This document shows, piece after piece, positions 9,039 through 17,256 of a DNA stretch of 27,401 nucleotides. A program made the position numbers and the translations under genes. Origin of the DNA: Planctomycetaceae bacterium (GTDB lineage: Bacteria > Planctomycetota > Planctomycetia > Pirellulales > Pirellulaceae); the NCBI GenBank assembly GCA_018658605.1, contig JABHUV010000004.1:1-27401 (forward strand), read 5' to 3'. A model generated the notes under the pieces. That model was not told where the DNA came from. It saw nothing but the letters and a program-made list of their open reading frames with translations, and did no database searches. Each line of letters opens with the position of its first letter. Within the stretch, counting starts at the first letter, position 1.

Positions 9039-9617
9039 ATGAGTGGTTTTGGGGCAATTTTTCGCGAGTTTTTGCGAGCACCTAATAATATTGGGGCGGT
9101 TGCGGGGAGTTCATCGATTTTGGCTAAGGGGATGCTAGATGAAGTGGACTGGGAAGCAGCGAAGAATATTGTCGAGTATGGTCCTGGTACGGGTGCGATT
9201 ACGCGTCACATTGTCTCGCGGTTGTCACCAGAGCAACGGCTTTTTGCCGTTGAATTAAACGATCGCTTTGTTCCTGTGTTGGCTAAGAAGTTCCCCGCGG
9301 TCAAAATCCGAATTGGATCGGTAGGTGATATCCGTTCGATTTGTGACTCTGAAGGGATGGTCAGTGTTGATAGTATCATCAGCGGTTTGCCGTGGACAGC
9401 GTTTGACGAAGAGTTGCAGAACGAGTTATTAGACGCAATGTTTAGCGTGCTCAGTGAGCAGGGGCAGTTTGTTACATTTGCCTATTTGCATGGACTACCA
9501 CTGAAGAGTGCTAAACGGTTTCGCTCAATTCTTGAGGGGCGGTTTGAGTTCGTGTCTATCAGTCCGATTGTCTGGCGCAATTTCCCGCCAGCGATTTTCT
9601 ACAGTTGTCGTCGCTGA
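9039..9617 (+). CDS. SAM-dependent methyltransferase, phospholipid N-methyltransferase-like
   Basis: The 192-residue protein is a class I SAM-dependent methyltransferase. Motif I is VEYGPGTGAITRHI (Glu46, Gly48, Gly50, Gly52), an acidic residue ends strand 2 in FAVELND (Glu72), and SGLPWTAF at 115-122 matches the motif IV region seen in KsgA-like and PmtA-like enzymes. Size and the SGLPW motif favour the phospholipid N-methyltransferase/rRNA adenine dimethylase-like group. PmtA-type enzymes convert phosphatidylethanolamine stepwise to phosphatidylcholine. The substrate is inferred, and an ornithine-lipid or other amine substrate is possible. No signal peptide is present. CAGGAAG at 9028-9034 suits the ATG. 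It converges on the FGE-domain gene with only 18 nt between the stops. Confidence 0.8.
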   Translation: MSGFGAIFREFLRAPNNIGAVAGSSSILAKGMLDEVDWEAAKNIVEYGPGTGAITRHIVSRLSPEQRLFAVELNDRFVPVLAKKFPAVKIRIGSVGDIRSICDSEGMVSVDSIISGLPWTAFDEELQNELLDAMFSVLSEQGQFVTFAYLHGLPLKSAKRFRSILEGRFEFVSISPIVWRNFPPAIFYSCRR

Positions 9618-9635
9618 AGATTGTGTGTCACGGAC

Positions 9636-10850
9636 TTATTTCTTAATGCACACAACTCGCAATCCGTTGAGTTGGCTTTCAACGTCCGCGGCAGCTTGGC
9701 CACGATAACTGGAACGGCATGAGGAAGCTTGTGACATGAAGTTGCCACCCCGAAGCACGCGACGTAGACCCGTGGTTGGACCGGTTGGGTCGTTTTCCGG
9801 CGGTGCGTTGCCATAATATTCTGCAGCGTAAATGTCATGGCACCATTCTGAGACGTTGCCATACATGTCAAATAATCCCCATTGATTGCATTGTTTTCCA
9901 GCGATGACTTGGATCTGTTCCGTGTTGCCTCGATACCAACCGTAATCTGTCAGGTTACTGGCGTTTTGACCGTAGTTATAGGGAGTTGCGGTTCCTGCGC
10001 GGCAAGCGTATTCCCATTCGGCTTCGGTGGGCAAGCGGTAAGTGCGACCGGCGGCCTTTTCTGCTGGCAGATCGGAGAGTTTCGTGCAAAAGGAAACCGC
10101 CTGTGCATAGGAAATGTTGTTAACTGGTAGGTGGGCACCTTGGACAGTGCTCCTGTTGTTGCCCATTATTTGGTTCCATTGTTGTTGCGTCACTTCGGTA
10201 ACACCGACAATTAAAGTGTTTGTGATTTGAGTTCGATGTTGTGGGCGTTCATCGTTGCTGGCATAGCGATCAGGTTTGCGGACAATGACGCGGTTGTCAT
10301 TGTCTGTGTTCACTCGGCCCGCGCTGAATAGTCCAATCCCTTTGAAATGCATGCTTGTACCGACGACACTGACGGCGATTTTCAAGCTACCGGCTGTGGT
10401 TTGAGCGTTGATGGCTTGGGCCATGCTTTGTGCGATTTGAGCAGGACTGGACGGTTGGTTTGTCTTCTTCCCCGAGCTAAAGGGAACGGGAGCGTAGAAA
10501 GCGGGCTTTTTGGCAGTATCGGTGTCAATCAATTCAAAGCGTTTGCTGTTGCCGGCCTGATCATCGACGATGAATATTTGACCCGAACGGAATCGATTCC
10601 CGCCCAGAGACACTTGCACCACATATTCCGGCGCTCCCATTTGAAATACTCCGGCGTCCAATATGGCAAGCGTCATGCCGATGCTGTTGATTTCTCGAGG
10701 CTTTGCACTGGGGGGCAAATTGGCTTCCAGATCTGGTCCAGCGGTTGGTTGCTGGGCGTGAGACAATGCTGAGCTAGTGAGGACAAGCCCTGTGAGCAGT
10801 AGAGCTGCTATGGTAAAACGGCGTGCGAGGTGTTGGATAGCGTAAATCAT
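9636..10850 (-). CDS. Exported FGE-sulfatase (SUMF1-type) domain protein with internal insert
   Basis: The 404-residue protein has a Sec signal peptide (hydrophobic 12-30, likely cleavage at SHA near residue 32). It then shows the formylglycine-generating-enzyme fold: VFQMGAPE (69-75), ERPQHRTQI (201-209), EVTQQQWNQIMG (219-230), LPTEAEWEYACRAGT (273-287), GLFDMYGNVSEWCHD (325-339), and RRVLRGGNF (363-371). The first and second blocks, usually about 10-20 residues apart, are separated by about 120 residues of unrelated sequence. True FGE needs two active-site cysteines near the C-terminus. Here only CRSSYRG remains (Cys378), the pattern of non-catalytic family members, so sulfatase activation is unlikely and no sulfatase gene is in the window. 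An extracytoplasmic binding or structural role is a guess. Confidence 0.88.
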   Translation of the reverse strand: MIYAIQHLARRFTIAALLLTGLVLTSSALSHAQQPTAGPDLEANLPPSAKPREINSIGMTLAILDAGVFQMGAPEYVVQVSLGGNRFRSGQIFIVDDQAGNSKRFELIDTDTAKKPAFYAPVPFSSGKKTNQPSSPAQIAQSMAQAINAQTTAGSLKIAVSVVGTSMHFKGIGLFSAGRVNTDNDNRVIVRKPDRYASNDERPQHRTQITNTLIVGVTEVTQQQWNQIMGNNRSTVQGAHLPVNNISYAQAVSFCTKLSDLPAEKAAGRTYRLPTEAEWEYACRAGTATPYNYGQNASNLTDYGWYRGNTEQIQVIAGKQCNQWGLFDMYGNVSEWCHDIYAAEYYGNAPPENDPTGPTTGLRRVLRGGNFMSQASSCRSSYRGQAAADVESQLNGLRVVCIKK

Positions 10851-10945
10851 GATATTGCCTTATGGCTAGTACGTTGTCGAAGCATACGATGCATTGTTAC
10901 CAATGCGTTAGGGTTTCGTCTAGTTGTTTTTGTCGCCTAGTTAAA

Positions 10946-12073
10946 TTAGTGTTCGTTTTGAGTTGATTGTTTGGCGCGTTTCCAGAGGTTAACCAGTTGT
11001 CGAGTCAGCGTGGTTTGCGATGTGTTGTGATACAGCGAGTCAGCCGGTAGTTGGTTTGTTAGCCGGCGGTGGGCAATACCAAGGTTATGGTAAGGGATGC
11101 TTGGGAATAAGTGATGCAGTGCGTGGTAACGTAGTCCAACCGGTGCCCATATTTCACCGATGATTGGATTTTGTGGGTAGTTGACTGAGTCAAGTAGTTG
11201 TTCTTCAAAGCTCATTTGGCCAAAGTCGTTTTCCCAGTTATGGGCACCGAGGGTACGTAGAGCGTTGAGTGTGAGAATGATCACAGCCGTTGTGTAAGAT
11301 TGAATGAAAAAGGGCCACGGTAATGTGTGCTTGGTCACAGCAACGATTGTCACGAGCGCCAAGAGCCACAGAAAGCAGAAGAATTCCTGCAGGTAGAACA
11401 TTCGTTCAGCGCCGGGTGCTGAGAGTTGTCGGCAATAGGTGGGGTCAATTATCATCGACGAACATCGTTTGTGTACAAATCTTCGAAAGCCAGGGATGGC
11501 CCAAGCCAACGGTGTAAAAAACAGGAACCTTACAAAGACCAAAGGCGGTACGATTAATGGGTGGAGCATAAACAACACAATTTGTTTTGGGCCTCGCCGA
11601 GCCAGCGGAAGGTATTCACCGTCGCGGTCTGTGCCGTAGTGGCGGCGGCGGTGATGGTCGAGGTGTGGGTAATAAACGAAGGAAGGTGCCAGGAAGAGAA
11701 TGCCACAGAAAGTATTCCAAATAAAACGAAACGCGATCATCGTACTGCCACTCATGTGCACAATTTCATGGATGAACATGGCGATGCGATAGTAGAGTAA
11801 GGCCGCTACGATAGTGAATATGATATAGAGAATCCAGGTGGTGGAAGTGTCAGTCGGATAATACATCCAATCGACCTTCCATATCTCGAAATCAGTGAGA
11901 TAGAGCTTGGCAGCATAGGTTCTTCCGTGAGTGTAAATGAACATACCGACGGCCCAGCAAGCCATGAAGTCGATCCAATAGATCAACGGGTTATGCTTGA
12001 AAAGGTCACCAACGGCTTTACGCGCTTCCCCTACTGAGAACGCTGCACTGGGTTTGTCGGACGTGATACTCAT
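10946..12073 (-). CDS. Membrane fatty acid desaturase family protein
   Basis: The 375-residue integral membrane protein carries the three His boxes of the membrane di-iron desaturase/hydroxylase superfamily: HEIVH (102-106), HLDHH (137-141), and HALHH (317-321), plus an additional RRRHYG after the second. Hydrophobic segments near 30-50, 80-100, 118-135, 165-195 and 230-270 fit the usual four to six membrane passes. Such enzymes use O2 and electrons from ferredoxin or cytochrome b5-type donors to introduce a double bond or hydroxyl into acyl chains or carotenoids. The spacing fits acyl-lipid desaturases, but the substrate cannot be read from sequence. It is transcribed away from the nrd locus, with its start facing a gap of 1,041 nt. 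No strong Shine-Dalgarno precedes the ATG. Confidence 0.88.
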   Translation of the reverse strand: MSITSDKPSAAFSVGEARKAVGDLFKHNPLIYWIDFMACWAVGMFIYTHGRTYAAKLYLTDFEIWKVDWMYYPTDTSTTWILYIIFTIVAALLYYRIAMFIHEIVHMSGSTMIAFRFIWNTFCGILFLAPSFVYYPHLDHHRRRHYGTDRDGEYLPLARRGPKQIVLFMLHPLIVPPLVFVRFLFFTPLAWAIPGFRRFVHKRCSSMIIDPTYCRQLSAPGAERMFYLQEFFCFLWLLALVTIVAVTKHTLPWPFFIQSYTTAVIILTLNALRTLGAHNWENDFGQMSFEEQLLDSVNYPQNPIIGEIWAPVGLRYHALHHLFPSIPYHNLGIAHRRLTNQLPADSLYHNTSQTTLTRQLVNLWKRAKQSTQNEH

Positions 12074-12367
12074 TATGCCTGGTTTCTTTGCTAATGTATT
12101 GATATAGCATCACTTGTATAAATCGGCTTTTTGGACTCGCTATATTTATCCAGAGTTAGCAGCACCGCTGAAACGACACGGGTATCTACTACTTTTTTGT
12201 AGACTGTGAATCCGGCGAGCGTCTAAATATGGCATACCGGCAAAATGCTTGATCAACAGGCGCAAATACCCAGAATTCACCTAATGCTACGTTAGGAAAC
12301 TGTCGAATATACAATATGTAGTGGTTGTTTTTCATTTTTGATACTATACGTTGATTTTTGATGATCG
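12074..12367. other. Non-coding upstream flank of the desaturase gene; no gene recognised
   Basis: This A/T-rich stretch is the desaturase-proximal part of the 1,041-nt gap between the divergent desaturase and nrdA genes. I find no ORF with a ribosome site, no tRNA, no repeat and no riboswitch signature on either strand. It probably holds the desaturase promoter, but no convincing -35/-10 pair stands out. Confidence 0.5.
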
Positions 12368-12451
12368 TGCTGGCGTACGATCTAAAAGCTGGCCCGGTAT
12401 GACTGTTTCACAGGGCGGTTGACCGCGAGGTGAAATAACACGGTGCTAGCA
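12368..12451. other. Possible structured element upstream of the nrd promoter
   Basis: GTGCTGGC (12368-12375) can pair with GCTAGCAC (12444-12451) over 8 bp with one G-U. This encloses a hairpin in which TGTTTCAC (12404-12411) pairs with GTGAAA..ACA (12430-12440, with a two-base TA bulge) and GCGG pairs with CCGC around a TTGA loop (12415-12426). The arrangement could be a small RNA or a DNA-level site. It matches no RNA family that I recognise, no good promoter or T-run flanks it, and chance pairing is not excluded. Confidence 0.3.
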
Positions 12452-12495
12452 CTTGGCAAAAAGAAGTCCATAAAAAATCAATTGGTTTTAGAAAA

Positions 12496-12542
12496 CTACC
12501 AGATATAGTGTTGACTTGAACCCCTCCTACGATATATTGTCT
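12496..12542 (+). promoter_or_regulatory. nrdAB promoter with two tandem NrdR-box-like operators
   Basis: TTGACT (12511-12516) and TATATT (12533-12538) are separated by 16 bp, each matching five of six sigma70 consensus bases. Two 16-mers, CTACCAGATATAGTGT (12496-12511) and CTACGATATATTGTCT (12527-12542), each match 12 of 16 positions of the NrdR box consensus (ACACWATATATWGTGT). They are separated by 15 bp, so their centres are 31 bp apart, the spacing known for paired NrdR boxes. The first touches the -35 and the second covers the -10. NrdR is the ATP/dATP-sensing repressor of ribonucleotide reductase genes. No nrdR gene is in this window. Confidence 0.65.
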
Positions 12543-12544
12543 CC

Positions 12545-13114
12545 ACGTCGCCAGTTGGAATTATTCAATTTTGGATGAACTGAGGCAAGTTTTGGCAAAA
12601 TTAGTCAGGATTTGTTAGACTGGTGATAAGAAGGAATTTGAAGGCTAGTAGGATAGAGCTTTCTTCAAGGATTGATCGACGACAAACGAAAAAGGCAACT
12701 CTCAAACAGTAGTTGTCAAAATGGATTGTTTTAGACCACGGATTGAAAAAGGTCGAATTCTAATAATAGCGAATGTGCTATTGCTCGATTGTGAGCACGG
12801 CATTGGTTTAAGTTCTTTCGAACTGTTGTGGCAGTAGTTGTCATAGCCAGGCCAATCATTTGATTCTAGATTTAGCTAGATATTTAAAAATTGATGATTG
12901 GTTTGACTGTAGCGCCTACATGTCACGATGGCCTGAAGCAGCTTTTGGTAACAAGTGCAGCAAAAAATGCATCATTGTTTTTGCATTAATTCGGAAAGAT
13001 TGTTGGGTATTCAACCAGGTCATTGAGTGCTCAAAAGTGATGAGATGTATAGTTAGGACAGATAGGAAGTCGAACGCTACCGAGCATATGGTAGCAACTA
13101 CAAAGGAGTGACAG
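12545..13114 (+). promoter_or_regulatory. Long 5' leader of nrdAB (inferred)
   Basis: If transcription starts just after the promoter at 12511-12538, nrdA has a leader of about 570 nt. It contains several short hairpins: GGCAACT/AGTTGTC (12693-12718), AGTTC/GAACT (12811-12824), GACTGTAG with CTACATGTC (12905-12924), and AATGCA/TGCATT (near 12965-12987). I do not recognise a cobalamin or other known riboswitch. An open frame from TTG at 12860 to a stop at 13109-13111 lies inside but lacks a ribosome site. A second promoter closer to nrdA is not excluded. Confidence 0.4.
13076..13095 (+). promoter_or_regulatory. Hairpin just upstream of the nrdA ribosome binding site
   Basis: GCTACC (13076-13081) pairs perfectly with GGTAGC (13090-13095) around an 8-nt loop. 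It ends 7 nt before the AAGGAG ribosome site (13103-13108), which lies 6 nt before the nrdA ATG. It could shape translation initiation or stabilise the message; a regulatory role is only inferred. Confidence 0.4.
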
Positions 13115-15946
13115 ATGGTACGTGCGCAGGCAGATTGGATTGTTCGTAAGCGAGATGGACGAGTTGTACCTTACGAGACCACATTGGTAACGACAGCGAT
13201 AACAAATGCTTTTCGAGCCGAGTTGAATTTGGCTCAATCTCAACCGATTGAAGATGTTGTTGAACAAGAGATTCATCGCATGGTTGAAGGCGTGACTTCC
13301 GAGTTGGCGCCCTTAGCTGGCACGGACGATGGAGTAGAAGTCGAAAAGATTCAGGACTTCGTCGAGCTAGAACTAATGCGTCAGGGACATTACCGCATTG
13401 CCCGTCGCTATATTGTCTACCGCAGTGAGCACGCTAAGGTGCGAGCGCTGCGAGCAGAAGATACGAGTGAAGGTGAAGAAACAAAACGCATTCACATTAC
13501 ACTTGAAGATGGCGCACGAGTTCCGTTTGATCAAGGTCGAGTGCGAGCAAGGTTGTTGTCGGCGTGTAAAGGCTTGGAAGAATTTTGTAGCGTTGATGAA
13601 GTTTTAGATGAAGTCATGCGACAGGTCTTCGATGGCATTTCCTCGACGGAAATATATCGCACAATGATTCTAGCAGCTAGATCCAGTATCGAACGCGACC
13701 CTGCCTACGACACGCTAGCTTCGCGATTGATGCTGATGGTCATCTACAATGATGCGCTGCAAGCTGCTCCAGATTTTGAAGGAATCGAGCCTCTGTATCG
13801 TTCACAGTTTGAACATTATATTATCGACGGGATCAATGCAGAACGCCTCGGCGAATCTCTCCGAGGATTTGATTTGGCTCGAATTGCGGAAGCTCTGGAG
13901 CCACAACGCGACCATAATTTCAAGTACCTTGGCCTACAGGCTATTTACGACCGGTACTTATTGCATATCGATGGTCGCAGAATCGAAACGCCGCAGTATT
14001 TTTGGATGCGAGTGGCAATGGGGTTGGCAATTGAAGAAGGTGACCAGAAAGAACAACGCGCGATTGAATTCTATAACGTGTTGTCTCAGTTTTGGTTCAC
14101 GTCAGCCACACCAACCTTGTTCAACTCGGCTACGAAACACCCGCAGCTCAGCAGTTGTTACTTATCAACAGTTTCGGATGATCTGGAGCATATCTTCAAA
14201 TGTGTTTCCGATAATGCCATGTTGTCCAAGTGGGCGGGTGGTTTAGGGAACGACTGGACCAATGTACGAGCAACCAATTCGTACATCAGTGGTACCAACG
14301 GTCAAAGCCAAGGCGTGATCCCGTTTTTGAAAGTTGTCAATGATACGGCTGTAGCGGTAAACCAAGGCGGTAAACGAAAAGGCGCTGTCTGTTCTTACCT
14401 AGAAACATGGCATCTCGATGTCGAAGAATTTTTGGATCTCCGTCGTAACACTGGTGACGACCGCCGCCGTACGCATGACATGCACACGGCCAACTGGATT
14501 CCAGACTTGTTTATGAAGCGAGTACGAGACAACGCCGAATGGACATTGTTTAGTCCGGATGAAGTTCCCGATTTGCATGATTTATTTGGTCAAGCGTTCG
14601 AAGAGCGTTATAAGGAGTACGAACGTCAAGCGGATGACGGGGAAATGCGAATGCACCGTCGAGTTGGAGCTGTTGAATTATGGCGAAAAATGTTAACGCG
14701 ACTATTCGAAACAGGCCACCCATGGATTACTTGGAAAGATCCTTCTAATATCCGATCCCCACAAGACCACGTGGGTGTCGTACATAGTAGCAATCTTTGC
14801 ACCGAAATTCTGCTTAATACAACCTCTGAAGAAACGGCGGTATGTAATCTCGGTAGTGTTAATATTGCGGCTCACGTGCGAGATGGGAAACTGGATTTAG
14901 AGCAATTGGAAATCACCGTTACGACAGCCATGCGAATGCTCGATAATGTTATCGACATCAATTACTATCCGACCAAAGAAGCTGAGAATTCCAATCGACG
15001 ACACCGTCCAGTTGGAATGGGCTTGATGGGTTTTCAAGATGCGTTGTTCCGCCTTGGTATCGGTTATGCTAGTGATGCCGCTGTTGAATTTGCCGATCGC
15101 AGCATGGAAGCAATATCGTATTTTGCCCTGAAAGCTTCCTCGGAGCTAGCTGGTGAACGTGGGACGTACTCCAGTTACGTCGGTTCGAAATGGGATCGTG
15201 GCCTGCTGCCAATTGACACGATTGAATTACTTGAGCAAGAACGTGGCTGTGCTGTTGATTTAGATCGTAGCACGACCTTGGACTGGGACGTGGTTCGTCA
15301 AAGCATTAGCAAAAACGGCATGCGTAACAGTAATGTTATGGCAATTGCCCCTACAGCTACTATCTCTACTATTGTTGGCGTTTGCCAGTCGATCGAACCT
15401 TCTTATAAACATCTGTATGTAAAGAGCAATCTTTCTGGCGAGTTTACTCAAATCACGATTGATTTAGTTGACGAACTGAAACAACGTGGTTTGTGGGATA
15501 GTGATTTGTTAGAAGCTCTCAAATACTATGATGGATCGGTGCAAGAAATCGAACGGGTGCCGGATGACGTGAAATCGCGGTATCACACCGCCTTTGAAAT
15601 TGACTCAGAGTGGATCATCAAGTGTGCCGCTCGCCGCCAGAAATGGATCGATATGGGTGAATCACTAAATCTTTATATGGCCGAACCTAGTGGTAAAAAA
15701 CTGCACAGTATGTATATGTCGGCATGGGAAAAAGGATTGAAGACTACCTATTACCTGCGAACGCTCGCGGCAACTCAGGTTGAAAAATCGACTGTTGATA
15801 TCAATAAATTTGGTGTGCAACCACGTTGGATGAAAAGTGATAGTGCCTCTAGCGATATTGCCGTTGACCGTGCTGAGGCATCTTTACCTGCGACGGCGGT
15901 TACGAGTGCCTGTAGCCTCGATGGTGACTGCGAAGCATGCCAGTAG
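13115..15946 (+). CDS. nrdA: Ribonucleoside-diphosphate reductase class I, alpha subunit
   Basis: The 943-residue protein reduces ribonucleotides to deoxyribonucleotides together with the NrdB encoded downstream. Two tandem ATP cones precede the barrel: one at about 8-108 (RKRDG..., [25 protein letters not shown]) and a second E. coli-like one at about 126-205 (EDGARVPFD..., [14 protein letters not shown]). Two cones are known in some NrdAs such as that of Pseudomonas aeruginosa, where they set dATP inhibition. Catalytic residues are in place: redox pair Cys348 (SSCYL) and Cys577 (AVCNLG), Asn560-Leu-Cys562-Thr-Glu564 with the thiyl cysteine Cys562, the radical-path Tyr pair 879-880 (KTTYY), and C-terminal shuttle cysteines (933, 939, 942). 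AAGGAG 6 nt before the ATG supports the start. nrdB follows after 86 nt, making an operon. Confidence 0.97.
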   Translation: MVRAQADWIVRKRDGRVVPYETTLVTTAITNAFRAELNLAQSQPIEDVVEQEIHRMVEGVTSELAPLAGTDDGVEVEKIQDFVELELMRQGHYRIARRYIVYRSEHAKVRALRAEDTSEGEETKRIHITLEDGARVPFDQGRVRARLLSACKGLEEFCSVDEVLDEVMRQVFDGISSTEIYRTMILAARSSIERDPAYDTLASRLMLMVIYNDALQAAPDFEGIEPLYRSQFEHYIIDGINAERLGESLRGFDLARIAEALEPQRDHNFKYLGLQAIYDRYLLHIDGRRIETPQYFWMRVAMGLAIEEGDQKEQRAIEFYNVLSQFWFTSATPTLFNSATKHPQLSSCYLSTVSDDLEHIFKCVSDNAMLSKWAGGLGNDWTNVRATNSYISGTNGQSQGVIPFLKVVNDTAVAVNQGGKRKGAVCSYLETWHLDVEEFLDLRRNTGDDRRRTHDMHTANWIPDLFMKRVRDNAEWTLFSPDEVPDLHDLFGQAFEERYKEYERQADDGEMRMHRRVGAVELWRKMLTRLFETGHPWITWKDPSNIRSPQDHVGVVHSSNLCTEILLNTTSEETAVCNLGSVNIAAHVRDGKLDLEQLEITVTTAMRMLDNVIDINYYPTKEAENSNRRHRPVGMGLMGFQDALFRLGIGYASDAAVEFADRSMEAISYFALKASSELAGERGTYSSYVGSKWDRGLLPIDTIELLEQERGCAVDLDRSTTLDWDVVRQSISKNGMRNSNVMAIAPTATISTIVGVCQSIEPSYKHLYVKSNLSGEFTQITIDLVDELKQRGLWDSDLLEALKYYDGSVQEIERVPDDVKSRYHTAFEIDSEWIIKCAARRQKWIDMGESLNLYMAEPSGKKLHSMYMSAWEKGLKTTYYLRTLAATQVEKSTVDINKFGVQPRWMKSDSASSDIAVDRAEASLPATAVTSACSLDGDCEACQ

Positions 15947-16032
15947 CTTTGGTTTATGCAGAAACGGCAATGCCCAAAGAGAAAAATAATAATCAATAAT
16001 AACTAGAAAGTGAAGATAAAAGGAGCCCACGG

Positions 16033-17088
16033 ATGACCACTCCAGAAGGACAAAATCTACTCAAGAGCGACTCAGGCCGAGTAGATGCAAGTAGTAAACG
16101 ACTGATTAACTGTAATCAAGTTGATGTAAATCAACTGATGCCTCTTAAATATCATTGGGCGTGGGAGCATTACAATAACGGTTGTGCAAATCATTGGATG
16201 CCTACAGAAGTGCCGATGACCAAAGATATCGAGACTTGGAAATCGGATAAGCTTTCCGATGATGAGCGTCTAGTGATCATGCGTAACCTCGGGTTCTTTG
16301 CGACCGCAGAAAGCCTTGTTGGTAACAACTTAGTCTTAGCAATTTTTCGTCATGTCACTAATGCCGAATGTCGCCAATACTTATTGCGACAGGCATTTGA
16401 GGAAGCAATTCACTCGCACACGTTTCTATATGTCGTGGAAAGCCTAGGACTCGATGAAGGCGAAATCTTCAACATGTATCGCGAGATACCGTCGATCGCT
16501 GCTAAAGACGAGTTTGAAATGGAGTTGACGGCTGAAATACTCGACCCCGATTTCACCTGTGAAAGCTTCGAGGGCGCCCAGACACTATTGAAAAACCTAA
16601 TCGGGTTTTACTTGATCATGGAAGGCATCTTCTTCTACTCTGGGTTCGTGATGGTACTTTCATTTCATCGTCGAAATCTGATGACAGGTATTGGAGAGCA
16701 ATTTCAGTACATCCTGCGAGATGAATCCATTCACTTGAACTTCGGGCTTGATTTAATCAATGGGATCAAAGCCGAAAACCCCGAACTGTGGACGGAAGAC
16801 TTCCAAGAGCAAATGATCGGTCGCATTCGAAGAAGTGTTGAGTTGGAAATTGACTATGCCAAAGACTGCCTACCCAATGGCGTGATGGGACTCAACGGTG
16901 ATCTGTTCACTGACTACGTGCAGTACATTGCCGATCGCCGATTGGAACGTATCGGTCTACCAGCTCAATACGGTTCGTCGAATCCTTTCCCTTGGATGAG
17001 CGAAACGATGGACTTATCCAAAGAAAAGAATTTCTTTGAAACTCGAGTTACGGAATACCAAAGTGGTGGTTCGCTAAGTTGGGACTAA
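16033..17088 (+). CDS. nrdB: Ribonucleoside-diphosphate reductase beta subunit, predicted subclass Ic (Mn/Fe)
   Basis: The 351-residue R2 protein supplies the oxidant that starts catalysis in NrdA. The six metal ligands are Glu93 (TAESL), Glu124 and His127 (EEAIH), Glu197 (MEGIF), and Glu231 and His234 (DESIH). The position of the radical Tyr of class Ia (E. coli Y122) is Phe131, in HSHTFLY, and the first ligand is Glu instead of Asp. Each of these is exactly four residues after the Chlamydia trachomatis R2c equivalents (E89, E120, H123, F127, E193, E227, H230). Radical-transfer residues follow the same offset: Trp55, Tyr226 and Tyr342 near the C-terminus. A Mn(IV)/Fe(III) cofactor without a tyrosyl radical is therefore predicted. 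An AAAAGGAG site lies about 8 nt before the ATG. The nrd terminator follows. Confidence 0.96.
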   Translation: MTTPEGQNLLKSDSGRVDASSKRLINCNQVDVNQLMPLKYHWAWEHYNNGCANHWMPTEVPMTKDIETWKSDKLSDDERLVIMRNLGFFATAESLVGNNLVLAIFRHVTNAECRQYLLRQAFEEAIHSHTFLYVVESLGLDEGEIFNMYREIPSIAAKDEFEMELTAEILDPDFTCESFEGAQTLLKNLIGFYLIMEGIFFYSGFVMVLSFHRRNLMTGIGEQFQYILRDESIHLNFGLDLINGIKAENPELWTEDFQEQMIGRIRRSVELEIDYAKDCLPNGVMGLNGDLFTDYVQYIADRRLERIGLPAQYGSSNPFPWMSETMDLSKEKNFFETRVTEYQSGGSLSWD

Positions 17089-17153
17089 GATTCAGTATTG
17101 AATCGAGGGCAGTGAGTATTCGGCATTTCCAGGTTTTGCGGATGCTTACAATT

Positions 17154-17203
17154 CCCCACGCTTGTCAGCGCCTGTTAAGGTTCGCAAGGCGTGGGGGTTT
17201 TTT
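17154..17203 (+). terminator. Intrinsic terminator of nrdAB
   Basis: CCCCACGC (17154-17161) pairs with GCGTGGGG (17189-17196); the adjacent TTG and CAA can extend the stem past a bulged G. A run of six T follows at 17198-17203. It lies 66 nt after the nrdB stop. Confidence 0.85.
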
Positions 17204-17256
17204 ACCCGTGAATTGAATTCTAAATTTGCATCCTTTAGCATGAAGTTAACAGCAAT

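Noticed and set aside
9636..10850. True formylglycine-generating enzyme activating sulfatases
   Set aside because: The two active-site cysteines are not both present (only Cys378 in CRSSYRG), and no sulfatase gene lies in the window.
12368..12451. 4.5S/SRP RNA, 6S RNA or tmRNA
   Set aside because: None of the conserved sequence blocks of these RNAs is present; only the secondary-structure potential is seen.
12860..13111. 83-codon Cys-rich open frame (TTG start, in-frame ATG at 12920) ending 3 nt before nrdA
   Set aside because: No ribosome site precedes either start, the composition is unlike the neighbouring proteins, and it overlaps predicted hairpins. Its stop falls in the nrdA ribosome site, which could suggest coupling, but chance is the simpler reading.
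12545..13114. Cobalamin riboswitch in the nrd leader
   Set aside because: No B12-box-like sequence is present, and nrdAB here is a cobalamin-independent class I enzyme.
16033..17088. Ordinary class Ia di-iron tyrosyl-radical NrdB
   Set aside because: The radical Tyr position is Phe131 and the first ligand is Glu; all sites align with chlamydial R2c at a constant +4 offset.
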